Assembly (NCBI GenBank): GCA_017938645.1 | Contig: JAGBBE010000093.1 | Location: forward strand, 1-64,000 | Source of the DNA: Clostridia bacterium | GTDB taxonomy: Bacteria > Bacillota_A > Clostridia > Christensenellales > Aristaeellaceae | DNA: 64,000 nucleotides | Direction of reading: 5' to 3' | Shown: positions 1-7,931 of the stretch, piece by piece | Layout: each line of letters starts with the position of its first letter | How positions within the stretch are numbered: the stretch's first letter is position 1 | Translations under genes and position numbers: made by a program | Notes under the pieces: model-generated | Told to the model about the DNA's origin: nothing | What the model saw: the letters and a program-made list of their open reading frames with translations, nothing else | Databases searched by the model: none

Positions 1-1
1 G

Positions 2-538
2 GGCAAGCGCTTCATCGACGAAGTCGGCACCCGCGACGTCGTGTCCGCTGCTGAAATCGCTCAGACCGGTTCCTACTCCTGGCTGATCGTTGACCAGGCC
101 ATGGTTGACAAGTCCAGCGTTATCGCCGGCTACATCAAGAAGGGCCTGACCGTGACCGGCAACACCTACGAAGAGCTGGCCGCCGCCATGGGCGTTGACG
201 CTGCCAACTTCCCCGCCACCATGGACGCTTGGAATGCCAACGTTGCTGCCAAGACCGACGCCGAGTTCGGCCGCACCAGCTTCGCCAATCCCCTTGACAC
301 CGCTCCTTTCTACGGCATCAAGGTTACCGCCGGCATCCACCATACCATGGGCGGTCTGAAGATCAACGAAAAGACCGAAGTCCTCACCGCTGAGGGCACT
401 GCCATCCCCGGCCTGTACGCTGCCGGCGAAGTCACCGGCGGTGTGCACGGTGCCAACCGTCTGGGCGGCAATGCCGTGTCCGACATCGTGGTCTTCGGCC
501 GCATCGCCGGCGCTGAGGCTGCCAACTACGCCAAGTAA
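2..538 (+). CDS. Fumarate reductase/flavocytochrome c-like FAD protein, C-terminal part (5' end outside window)
   Basis: The frame is open from base 2, so the gene starts upstream of the window; the GTG at 41 lies inside it. The visible 178 residues match the C-terminal part of FAD_binding_2 flavoproteins (flavocytochrome c, fumarate and urocanate reductases). The segment around HHTMGG and the final GLYAAGEVTGG...HGANRLGGNA block are the family's FAD- and substrate-binding signatures; the arginine in ANRLGG binds the substrate carboxylate in characterised fumarate reductases. Such proteins pass electrons to an enoate acceptor. The N-terminal half, which would show any FMN-binding domain, signal peptide or haem domain, is not visible, so the exact substrate cannot be stated. 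A strong terminator follows. Confidence 0.9.
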   Translation, partial: GKRFIDEVGTRDVVSAAEIAQTGSYSWLIVDQAMVDKSSVIAGYIKKGLTVTGNTYEELAAAMGVDAANFPATMDAWNANVAAKTDAEFGRTSFANPLDTAPFYGIKVTAGIHHTMGGLKINEKTEVLTAEGTAIPGLYAAGEVTGGVHGANRLGGNAVSDIVVFGRIAGAEAANYAK

Positions 539-576
539 AAATCCTCTTTTCCCCGTATAAACGGGCATCTGAACAG

Positions 577-613
577 CAGCGTTCCTTCCCAAGTGAAGGA
601 ACGCTGTTTTTTT
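577..613 (+). terminator. Rho-independent terminator of the flavoprotein gene
   Basis: A perfect 12-bp stem (577-588 with 595-606), a 6-nt loop and seven T residues (607-613), 38 bases after the stop codon. Confidence 0.93.
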
Positions 614-647
614 AGCCTGTCAAATTCATAACGAAACGTGGCGAATA

Positions 648-676
648 TTGACTTTTCCCTCCCGCGGGCGTACAAT
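648..676 (+). promoter_or_regulatory. Sigma-A promoter of the Mrp-type antiporter operon
   Basis: TTGACT at 648-653, a 17-nt spacer and TACAAT at 671-676. It is the only good promoter between the upstream terminator and the first antiporter gene at 767, leaving a leader of about 85 nt. Confidence 0.75.
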
Positions 677-766
677 GTGATCGTCTTTGGATAACACAGC
701 GTTTCTTCCTATTAAATGCAATCAGGAGGGGACGCTGATTTACTGCCTGATAAGGGAGGGTTTTCC

Positions 767-1237
767 ATGTATCTGGTATTCTTCGCGCTGTGGATCGTCT
801 TCAACGGCCGGTTCACGTGGGAGATCGCGGCCTTCGGCGCAGTCGTGTCGGCGGCGGTGTATCTGTTCAGCGTCAAATTCCTCGGCTACAGCCCCAAAAA
901 GGAACTCAAAGCCGTGCGGATGCTCCCGCAGATCGGCCGGTACCTGTGGCTGGTGGTCACGGAAATCGTCAAATCCAACGTGGCGCTCATCAACATCGTC
1001 TACGGCGAAGCGGATGAGATCAAGCCTCAGCTGGTTACGTTCAAAACGCCGCTCAAGGGCGCTTACAAGTCCATTCTGGCGGACTGTATCACGGTTACAC
1101 CCGGCACCATCTCCGTGGTGAGCGAGGACGACCGGCTGACCGTACACGCGCTGGATCAGAGCTTTGCCGAAGGCATTGAGGACACCGAGTTCCAGAAGCA
1201 GCTGCTTCAGATGCAGGAGGGTGGAAAGAAATGCTGA
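767..1237 (+). CDS. mrpE: Na+/H+ antiporter subunit MrpE/MnhE (MbhA-like)
   Basis: This 156-residue protein has the MrpE pattern: two N-terminal membrane helices (LVFFALWIVFNG...), a central stretch (YLWLVVTEIVKSNVAL) and a conserved cytoplasmic end containing TPGTISV. The family is a small accessory subunit of multisubunit cation/proton antiporters. The start at 767 is preferred over the in-frame ATG at 716 because AAGGGAGGG sits just upstream and residue 1 then begins the first helix. It is first in a nine-gene operon, in the order E-F-G-MbhD-MbhE/B-C-D found in archaeal Mbh complexes. The next gene overlaps its last 7 bases. Confidence 0.93.
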   Translation: MYLVFFALWIVFNGRFTWEIAAFGAVVSAAVYLFSVKFLGYSPKKELKAVRMLPQIGRYLWLVVTEIVKSNVALINIVYGEADEIKPQLVTFKTPLKGAYKSILADCITVTPGTISVVSEDDRLTVHALDQSFAEGIEDTEFQKQLLQMQEGGKKC

Positions 1238-1545
1238 ATACCGCTTATCAAACGCTGTATACAGTTACCTTTGTGGTGCTGGTTGTGCTGGACTTCCTCT
1301 GCCTCATCCGTGCCATTCAGGGCCCGAAGGTTGCCGACCGTATCGTGTCCATCAACATGATCTCCACGATCACCATCGGCATCATCATGGTGCTGGTGAT
1401 GATGCTGGAGCAGGGCAGCCTGGCCGACGTGGCGCTGATCTACGCGCTCATCGGTTTCCTGGCAGTGGTGGTGCTGTGCAAGGTGTATATGGGCATTGCG
1501 CTGGAAAACCGCGACAAGAAAAAGGAGGCCGAAAAGAATGCTTGA
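1231..1545 (+). CDS. mrpF: Na+/H+ antiporter subunit MrpF/MnhF
   Basis: This 104-residue protein has three predicted membrane helices and the MrpF core IRAIQGPKVADRIVSIN, with an acidic residue in the last helices region. In Mrp complexes MrpF packs against MrpG and MrpA at the putative sodium pathway. It overlaps the end of mrpE and is overlapped by the next gene, which indicates translational coupling. Length and gene order are normal for the family. Confidence 0.93.
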   Translation: MLNTAYQTLYTVTFVVLVVLDFLCLIRAIQGPKVADRIVSINMISTITIGIIMVLVMMLEQGSLADVALIYALIGFLAVVVLCKVYMGIALENRDKKKEAEKNA

Positions 1546-1861
1546 CTGGATTCGCTTTGTGCTGACAGCAGGCCTCGTGCTGGCCGGACTGTTTCTGCTG
1601 ATCACCGGCGTCATCGCGCAGTACCGCTTCAAGTATGTGCTCAACCGCATGCACGCCGCCTCCATGGGCGACTCTATGGGCCTGTTCCTGCTGATCATCG
1701 GCATGTGCATTTCCCAGAATGACCCCATGGTCATCGTCAAGTGCCTGCTGACCGGCTTGTTCATCTGGCTCACCAGCCCCACCGGCAGCCACCTGATCGC
1801 AAGGCTGGAGATGACCCTCAACGAGCACCCCGAAACCGAAATGGAGATGATCGAAAAATGA
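1538..1861 (+). CDS. mrpG: Na+/H+ antiporter subunit MrpG/MnhG
   Basis: This 107-residue protein has three hydrophobic segments and the MrpG signature around RFKYVLNRMHAASMGDSMG (family pattern: R.PD.yaRlHAa.k..tlG). The ATG at 1538 follows AAAGGAGG and overlaps the end of mrpF; an in-frame ATG at 1496 would add a basic out-of-family leader. The stop overlaps the next start as ATGA. The tail after the third helix is acidic and cytoplasmic. Confidence 0.93.
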   Translation: MLDWIRFVLTAGLVLAGLFLLITGVIAQYRFKYVLNRMHAASMGDSMGLFLLIIGMCISQNDPMVIVKCLLTGLFIWLTSPTGSHLIARLEMTLNEHPETEMEMIEK

Positions 1862-2127
1862 ACGAGCTGTTTGTGCTGATCGTGCTGGGCTTTCTGGTGG
1901 TATGCGCGGTTGCTACGTGCCTGACGCGCAACCTGCTTGCCAGCATCGTCATCTTTATGGCCTACAGCGTCCTGATGTCCATTGTCTGGATGCTTTTGCA
2001 GTCGCCCGACCTTGCCATCACCGAGGCAGCCGTCGGCGCGGGCGTAACGAGCATTCTGTTCTTCGTAACGCTCAAGAAAATCCACGCCATCAAGCCGGAG
2101 GAGGAGGATCATCATGACCATCAATGA
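1858..2127 (+). CDS. MbhD/DUF4040-type subunit (split C-terminal module of MrpA)
   Basis: This 89-residue membrane protein is close to MbhD/DUF4040, the module that forms part of the MrpA C-terminus in classical Mrp systems. The motif SPDLAITEAAVGAG in the last third, with its acidic residues, is diagnostic: these residues face the proposed cation path. It is encoded separately here, as in archaeal Mbh/Mbs and Thermotoga-type complexes. It starts by ATGA overlap with mrpG, and its histidine/acid-rich tail overlaps the next start by 14 bases. Confidence 0.9.
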   Translation: MNELFVLIVLGFLVVCAVATCLTRNLLASIVIFMAYSVLMSIVWMLLQSPDLAITEAAVGAGVTSILFFVTLKKIHAIKPEEEDHHDHQ

Positions 2128-3109
2128 GCGCCTTCGCCGCTGGTTCTACGGAGGCGACGGATTGGATCTGGAAATTGAGGAAAGCATCGCGGGCGAATAT
2201 GAACGCACCGGCGGCATGACTCCCGAAAGCTTTGCCAGGCTGGAAAGCCAGTATGAGGACAAGCGTCACGCGCTGGCGCTTGAGGAAGAAGAAAACTACA
2301 AACACATGCACGAGTGGTCGGAAACGCGCGGCGGAAAGCTCCTCAAGCGCTTCTACCGCCTGCTGGCGCTGTGCATGCTGGTGGTCATGAGCTATTTCCT
2401 CATCGAAACGGTTGTGGCGCTGCCGCCCTTCGGCGCGGCGGACAATCCCTACAACAACGAGGTAAGCCAGCGCTACATTGAGCAGGGCATTCCGGAAACC
2501 GGCGCAATCAACTTTGTAGCCGGCATGATTCTGGACTACCGCGCCTTCGATACCTTCGGCGAATCCACGGTATTGTTCGTGGCTGCCTGCTCGGTTTTGA
2601 TTCTTCTGAAGCTGGGCGACCACGGCAAGGATGAAAAGCCCACCCGCGCCATGCTGGAAGCTGAGTGGGACGACCGTCACTACGAGCCCAAGAACGACGA
2701 GATCCTGCAGCTGGCCGCCAAGGTGCTTACGCCCATCATTCTGCTCTACGGCTTCTACGTGGTTTTGAACGGCCACCTCAGCCCCGGCGGCGGCTTCTCC
2801 GGCGGCGCGGTCATGGGCGCGGGCCTCATCCTCTTCCTCAACGCCTTTGGCTTTGCAAAGGCCGGAAAGCTCTTCACCTTCAAGACCTTCCGCTGGGTCA
2901 CCTTCCTTGCGCTGATGACGTATGCGGGCCTGAAGAGCTACTCCTTCTTCACCGGCGCCAACCACATCGGCTGGGCCATTCCTAAGGGCGTTCCCGGCGC
3001 GATCCTGTCCTCCGGCTTCATCATGCCGCTGAACATCTGCGTCGGCTTCATCGTGATGTGCACGATGTACGCTTTCTACACGCTGTTCCGCAAAGGAGGT
3101 ATGTCGTGA
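2114..3109 (+). CDS. mrpB: Fused MbhE-MrpB antiporter subunit with a cytoplasmic N-terminal extension
   Basis: This 331-residue protein is three things joined. Residues 1-75 are charged and soluble with no family match I recognise. Residues about 80-170 match MbhE (GAINFVAGMILDYRAFDT), normally the end of MrpA or a separate small subunit. Residues about 195-325 are MrpB/MnhB with the signature GHLSPGGGFSGGAV. Classical MrpB is only about 140 residues, so the fusion and the soluble extension are unusual. The start has a good GGAGGAGG site. The stop and the next start share one base (TGATG). Confidence 0.9.
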   Translation: MTINERLRRWFYGGDGLDLEIEESIAGEYERTGGMTPESFARLESQYEDKRHALALEEEENYKHMHEWSETRGGKLLKRFYRLLALCMLVVMSYFLIETVVALPPFGAADNPYNNEVSQRYIEQGIPETGAINFVAGMILDYRAFDTFGESTVLFVAACSVLILLKLGDHGKDEKPTRAMLEAEWDDRHYEPKNDEILQLAAKVLTPIILLYGFYVVLNGHLSPGGGFSGGAVMGAGLILFLNAFGFAKAGKLFTFKTFRWVTFLALMTYAGLKSYSFFTGANHIGWAIPKGVPGAILSSGFIMPLNICVGFIVMCTMYAFYTLFRKGGMS

Positions 3110-3480
3110 TGGACGTATTCATGAAGCATATGCCTCAGATTGTGGCGGTGATTCTCTTCGGCATCGGCTTTACGACGCTGCTGGTCAAGCGCAATCTGAT
3201 CAAGAAGATCATCGGCTTCAACATCATGGACACGGCGATCTACCTGTTTCTGACCTCGGTGGGCTACATTGAAGGCCGCACCGCTCCCATTCTGGCGGAC
3301 GGCATCACCAGCGCCTCCCACTACATCAACCCCATTCCCTCCGGTCTGGTGCTTACGGGCATCGTGGTGTCGGTGAGCGTATCTGCGCTGATGCTGTCGC
3401 TCACCATCCGCCTCTACCGCAGGTATCACACCCTCAACATCGACAAAATCACCATGCTCATGAAGGGAGAGGACGAATAA
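3109..3480 (+). CDS. mrpC: Na+/H+ antiporter subunit MrpC/MnhC (NuoK-like)
   Basis: This 123-residue protein has three helices and is homologous to NuoK and MbhG. The stretch LLVKRNLIKKIIGFNIMDTAIYL is the usual MrpC/NuoK helix-2 region. The start at 3109 follows CAAAGGAGG and shares a base with the mrpB stop. MrpC links the MrpA/B side of the complex to the MrpD antiporter; mrpD follows directly without a spacer. Confidence 0.93.
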   Translation: MDVFMKHMPQIVAVILFGIGFTTLLVKRNLIKKIIGFNIMDTAIYLFLTSVGYIEGRTAPILADGITSASHYINPIPSGLVLTGIVVSVSVSALMLSLTIRLYRRYHTLNIDKITMLMKGEDE

Positions 3481-4977
3481 ATGCATATGCCTTTTGTGCA
3501 GAACGTACCCTTCTTCTCCATCATGCTGTGCATGGTGTGCGGCGTCGCCAGCGCCATGCTTTCCGGCAAGGTGGCCAAGTGGCTCACGGTGGCGCTTTCG
3601 GCGGCCGTGGCTGCGCTGAATCTGTGGCTGACCATGGATCTGTGGTTCGACCACCGCTCCTTCACCTACATGATGGGTCACTTCCCGGCTCCGTGGGGCA
3701 ATGAGCTGCGCGGCGGGCTGGTGGAGAGCACGCTGGCGGTGTGCTTCAGCCTGATCATGCTGCTTTCCGTGCTTGGCGGCATGCGCAAGATGGATCAGCA
3801 GGTAGGCAAGAAGCTCAACCTCTTCTGCGTCATGCTGGATCTGGTGCTGGCCGCCATGATGAGCATGCTCTACACCAACGACCTGTTCACCGGCTACGTG
3901 TTCATCGAAATCATGACGCTGGGCGCCTGCGCGCTGATTGTGAGCCGTCAGAACGGCCGCACGCTGGTCAGCGGCATGCGCTACATGATCATGAGCCTGC
4001 TGGGCTCAGGCCTTACGCTGCTTGGCATCACCATCACCTATAATGTAACCGGCCATCTGCTCATGGAAAACATCCACGACACGCTGTTTGCCATGAGCCA
4101 GTCCGGCGAATATGCGGTGCCGATTACCACGATTATCGGACTGTTCTTCGTGGGTCTGGGCATCAAGAGCGCGCTGTATCCGTTCCACACCTGGCTTCCG
4201 GACAGCTATGGCTACTCCACCCCCACGGCCAGCGCCGTGCTTTCCTCCATCATTTCCAAGGCCTACATCTTCCTGCTGATCAAAATCCTCTGCCGCGTCA
4301 TCGGTATGACGGTGGTAGCCGGCAGCGCCGCGATGGACGTGATGTTCGTCTTCGGCATCGTGGGCATGCTGATGGGCAGCGTGGACGCCATCTTCAGCCA
4401 TGACCTCAGAAGGATGGTTGCCTTCTCGTCGGTTGCGCAGATCGGCTACATCTACGCGGGTCTGGGTCTGGGCAACCGCGCGGGCATGGTGGCGGCCATC
4501 TTCCACATGGTGATGCACTCCTTTGCCAAGAGCGCGCTGTTCATTTCGTCCTCGGCGCTTTCCGAGGTCAGCGGCAATTCGAAGCGCTTTGCAGATCTGC
4601 GCGGCGCGGGCTTCCGCCATCCGACCGCAGGCGTATGCTTCACCATTGCGGCGATGAGCCTTGTGGGCGTGCCGGTGCTGGGCGGCTTTGTTGCCAAGCT
4701 CTACTTAAGCGACGCGGCGCTGACCGCAGGCGGATGGAAAATGGTCGTGATGCTGATTGCGCTGGCCATTTCCACGCTTTTGAACGTTCTCTACCTGATG
4801 AAGACCGTGATCACCCTCTACCGCCCGGCGCGCGAGGGCTTTGTGGATCCCGGCTACAAGAGCGGCCCGCTGGCGACCTGCGCCATGTGGGGCTTTGTGG
4901 CGGCCAACCTGCTGATCGGCCTGCTCGCCAACCCCATCGTGGAAGCCATCCGCTCCGGACTTGCCATGTTTGACTAA
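3481..4977 (+). CDS. mrpD: Proton-translocating antiporter subunit MrpD-like (1 of 4)
   Basis: This 498-residue, about 14-helix Proton_antipo_M protein is related to NuoL/M/N. The proton-channel residues are present: Glu143 in helix 5 (FIEIMTLG), Lys229 in helix 7 (GIKSALYPFHTWLP), Lys260 in helix 8 (SIISK) and Lys406 in helix 12 (GGFVAKLYL). It is expected to move a proton against a cation through the membrane arm. It directly follows mrpC, the place of mrpD/mbhH in other operons, which supports calling this copy the MrpD orthologue. Confidence 0.93.
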   Translation: MHMPFVQNVPFFSIMLCMVCGVASAMLSGKVAKWLTVALSAAVAALNLWLTMDLWFDHRSFTYMMGHFPAPWGNELRGGLVESTLAVCFSLIMLLSVLGGMRKMDQQVGKKLNLFCVMLDLVLAAMMSMLYTNDLFTGYVFIEIMTLGACALIVSRQNGRTLVSGMRYMIMSLLGSGLTLLGITITYNVTGHLLMENIHDTLFAMSQSGEYAVPITTIIGLFFVGLGIKSALYPFHTWLPDSYGYSTPTASAVLSSIISKAYIFLLIKILCRVIGMTVVAGSAAMDVMFVFGIVGMLMGSVDAIFSHDLRRMVAFSSVAQIGYIYAGLGLGNRAGMVAAIFHMVMHSFAKSALFISSSALSEVSGNSKRFADLRGAGFRHPTAGVCFTIAAMSLVGVPVLGGFVAKLYLSDAALTAGGWKMVVMLIALAISTLLNVLYLMKTVITLYRPAREGFVDPGYKSGPLATCAMWGFVAANLLIGLLANPIVEAIRSGLAMFD

Positions 4978-4990
4978 GGAGGAAATCCAG

Positions 4991-6463
4991 ATGCAGACTC
5001 TGCTTATGATCCTCGTTCCGTTTTTCCCGGCCCTGTGCGCCGCGGTGTGCTGGTTTGTGCCCGCCGTGCGCGAGGACAAGGCGCGCGACCGCTTTGTGCT
5101 GCTTTCCCTGATCGCTTCCTTCGTGCTGACGGTGGGCCTGTGCCTCACCGGCGACGGCAGCGCGACCCTGTTTCAGCTGACCGACAGCCTGCCCATCGTG
5201 CTGGCCTCTGACGGCATTGCCCGCCTGTTTGCCATTCTCGTAAGCGGCATGTGGCTGGTTTCCGGCGCGTTCTCCTTTGGCTACATGAGCCATGAGGGCG
5301 CTCAGCGCCGTTACTACACCTTCTACCTGCTGACTGAGTTCGCGCTTTTGGGCCTGTGCTTCTCGGGCACGCTGGTGACGATGTACCTGTTCTTCGAAAT
5401 GATGACGCTTTTGTCTGTTGCGATGGTTCTGCATTCCCTCACCAAGGAAGCCGTCGCCGCGGGCATCAAGTACCTGCTGTACTCCGTGGCCGGCGCGATG
5501 ATGGGTCTGATGGGCGTGTTCTACTTCACCGCCAAGGCAACCACTCCCTACTTCGTGGCCGGCGGCACGCTGGACCCTGCCGCTGTGACCGCTGAAGGCG
5601 GACTGCTTCTGGCGATCCTCTTTGTCACCATCGTGGGCTTCGGCACCAAGGCCGGTATGTTCCCCATGCACGGCTGGCTGCCCACCGCTCACCCCATCGC
5701 TCCCGCCCATGCCAGCGCGGTACTGTCCGGCGTGATCACCAAGGCCGGCGTATTGTGCATCATCCGCTTCATCTACTTCGTGGCCGGTCCCGACTTCCTG
5801 CGCGGCACCTGGGCGCAGACCGCGCTGATCGTTTTGAGCCTCATCACCGTGTTCATGGGCTCGATGATGGCCTTCAAGACCACGGGGCTTAAGAAGCGTC
5901 TGGCGTACTCCTCCGTGTCCCAGGTCAGCTACGTGCTCTTCGGCCTGTTCATGCTCAACGAAATCGCCTTCCGCGGCGCGATGCTGCATGTGTACTTCCA
6001 CAGCGTCATGAAGAACCTGCTGTTCCTGTGCGCGGGCGGCATCATCTTCAAGACCCATCTGACCGACGTACGCGATTTGCGCGGCATCGGCAAGCGCATG
6101 CCCGCTACCCTGTGGTGCTTCACGCTGGCCGGCGTGAGCCTTGTGGGCGTGCCTCCGCTGTGCGGCTTCTTCTCCAAGTGGCAGCTGGCGCAGGGTGCGC
6201 TTGCAAGCGGCGTTGCGCTCTTCAGCTGGCTGGGTCCGGTGGTTCTGCTGGTATCTGCGCTGCTCACCGGCGGCTATCTGCTGCCCATCAGCATTGACGG
6301 CTTCTTCGTAGGCCATCACTACGAGGGCGATACCTCCTCCTGCGAGCTCGGCAAGGAAATGCTCATTCCCCTGCTTGTGCTGGCGGCTCTGCTCGTCGTG
6401 CTGGGCGTTGCCCCGGTGCTGGTGGAAGGCCCTGTGGCTGCGATTGCCGCAGCCGTGCTGTAA
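4991..6463 (+). CDS. Proton-translocating antiporter subunit, NuoM/MrpD family (2 of 4)
   Basis: This 490-residue Proton_antipo_M paralogue keeps the full set of channel residues: Glu136 in FFEMMTL, Lys220 in GFGTKAGMFPMHGWLP, Lys251 in SGVITKAG and the lysine of GFFSKWQLA late in the protein. The ATG at 4991 follows AAGGAGG; an in-frame ATG at 4961 lies inside mrpD. Canonical Mrp has only two such subunits (MrpA and MrpD), so this is an additional proton path. Confidence 0.92.
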   Translation: MQTLLMILVPFFPALCAAVCWFVPAVREDKARDRFVLLSLIASFVLTVGLCLTGDGSATLFQLTDSLPIVLASDGIARLFAILVSGMWLVSGAFSFGYMSHEGAQRRYYTFYLLTEFALLGLCFSGTLVTMYLFFEMMTLLSVAMVLHSLTKEAVAAGIKYLLYSVAGAMMGLMGVFYFTAKATTPYFVAGGTLDPAAVTAEGGLLLAILFVTIVGFGTKAGMFPMHGWLPTAHPIAPAHASAVLSGVITKAGVLCIIRFIYFVAGPDFLRGTWAQTALIVLSLITVFMGSMMAFKTTGLKKRLAYSSVSQVSYVLFGLFMLNEIAFRGAMLHVYFHSVMKNLLFLCAGGIIFKTHLTDVRDLRGIGKRMPATLWCFTLAGVSLVGVPPLCGFFSKWQLAQGALASGVALFSWLGPVVLLVSALLTGGYLLPISIDGFFVGHHYEGDTSSCELGKEMLIPLLVLAALLVVLGVAPVLVEGPVAAIAAAVL

Positions 6464-6475
6464 GGAGGCCCGAAT

Positions 6476-7921
6476 ATGCTGCTCCTGACCATTCTTCTGC
6501 CGATGCTTGGCGCAGGCGTGCTGTGGCTGTGGAAGCCTGAAAACAGCCGCTCCCGCCACATCTTCACCATGGCGGCAACGCTTCTGACCAGCGTTCTGGC
6601 CGCATGGTGCATCCTGACCCCCGGCAGCCACGCGATTACGCTTCTGCACCTCACGCCCCGTCTGTCCATCAGCTTCAAGCTGGACGGTCTGGGCCGCGTG
6701 TTCAGCGGCATGGTTGCGTTCCTGTGGCCGCTTGCAACCCTGTACGCCTTTGAATACATGGCGCACGAGGGCGGCGAAAACACCTTCTTCGGCTTTTATC
6801 TGCTCTCCTACGGCGTGACGCTTGCGATTTCCTACGCCGAGGATCTGATGACGCTGTATGTGTTCTACGAGCTTCTCACGCTTGCAACCCTGTTCCTTGT
6901 GATGCACGGCATGAAGCCTCACGGCGTACATGCCGGACGCAAGTATGTGTACTACATGCTGGGCGGCGCATCGATGGGCTTCATGGCGCTGGCCACCATC
7001 ATCCACTTCAGCGGCACCTCCAACTTCATCTCCGGCGGCATTCCGGCGCTGAAGCTGGCTCCGACGTGGCTGGTGCTTGTGATGTTTGTCATGGGCTTTT
7101 TGGGCTTCGGCGCGAAGGCTGCGGTGTTCCCGCTGCATTCGTGGCTGCCCACGGCGGGCGTTGCGCCTACGCCGGTTACCGCGCTTCTGCACGCGGTGGC
7201 GGTGGTCAAGGCGGGCGTGTTTGCGGTCATCCGCATGGCGTACTACTGCTTCGGCGCTGAACAGGTGCGCGGCACCTGGGCCCAGAGCGTGTGCCTTGTG
7301 CTGGCCATGGTCAGCATCCTCTACGGCAGCGCCATGGCTGTGCGCGAGACGCACATGAAGCGCCGTCTGGCCTATTCCACCATGAGTAACCTGAGTTACG
7401 TCCTGCTTGGCGCGATGCTCCTCACGCCCGAAGGCCTCAAGGGCGGCCTTCTGCACATGGTCTACCATGCGCTGATGAAGATCACCCTCTTCAGCTGCGT
7501 GGGCGCGGTGATGATCCGCACGGGCCGCAAGTACATGGACGAGCTGCGCGGCATGGGCCGCGAAATGCCCTTTGTGATGGGCGTGTATCTCTTCGCAGGC
7601 CTTGCGCTGACCGGCATTCCGCCGCTGGTGGGCTTCCAGTCCAAGTGGGCGCTGGCCGAGGCTGCGCTTGCTTTCGGCGGCTGGCAGGGCGTGGCTGCGG
7701 TTGCCACGCTGCTGGTTTCCGCGGTTCTCACCGCCATCTACATGCTGGTTCCCGCGATTTCCGCCTACGCGCTGCCTTTGACCGGCGAAAAGGGCGAGGG
7801 CGATCCCGGCTGGCGCATGAAGACGGCGCTTGGCGTGGTCACCGCTGTGATGATTCTTCTGATTTTCATGTCCCAGCCCCTGAACGGCTACCTCGCTCAG
7901 GTCGTTGGCGGCATTCACTGA
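6476..7921 (+). CDS. Proton-translocating antiporter subunit, NuoM/MrpD family (3 of 4)
   Basis: This 481-residue paralogue has the motif residues Glu132 (FYELLTL), Lys214 (GFGAKAAVFPLHSWLP), Lys245 (AVAVVKAG) and the lysine in GFQSKWALAE. Nothing in the core is degenerate, so it should be active. It starts 12 bases after the preceding gene with a TAAGGAGG site. Like its neighbours it lacks the extra C-terminal domains of classical MrpA. Confidence 0.92.
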   Translation: MLLLTILLPMLGAGVLWLWKPENSRSRHIFTMAATLLTSVLAAWCILTPGSHAITLLHLTPRLSISFKLDGLGRVFSGMVAFLWPLATLYAFEYMAHEGGENTFFGFYLLSYGVTLAISYAEDLMTLYVFYELLTLATLFLVMHGMKPHGVHAGRKYVYYMLGGASMGFMALATIIHFSGTSNFISGGIPALKLAPTWLVLVMFVMGFLGFGAKAAVFPLHSWLPTAGVAPTPVTALLHAVAVVKAGVFAVIRMAYYCFGAEQVRGTWAQSVCLVLAMVSILYGSAMAVRETHMKRRLAYSTMSNLSYVLLGAMLLTPEGLKGGLLHMVYHALMKITLFSCVGAVMIRTGRKYMDELRGMGREMPFVMGVYLFAGLALTGIPPLVGFQSKWALAEAALAFGGWQGVAAVATLLVSAVLTAIYMLVPAISAYALPLTGEKGEGDPGWRMKTALGVVTAVMILLIFMSQPLNGYLAQVVGGIH

Positions 7922-7931
7922 GGGGGTGCGC

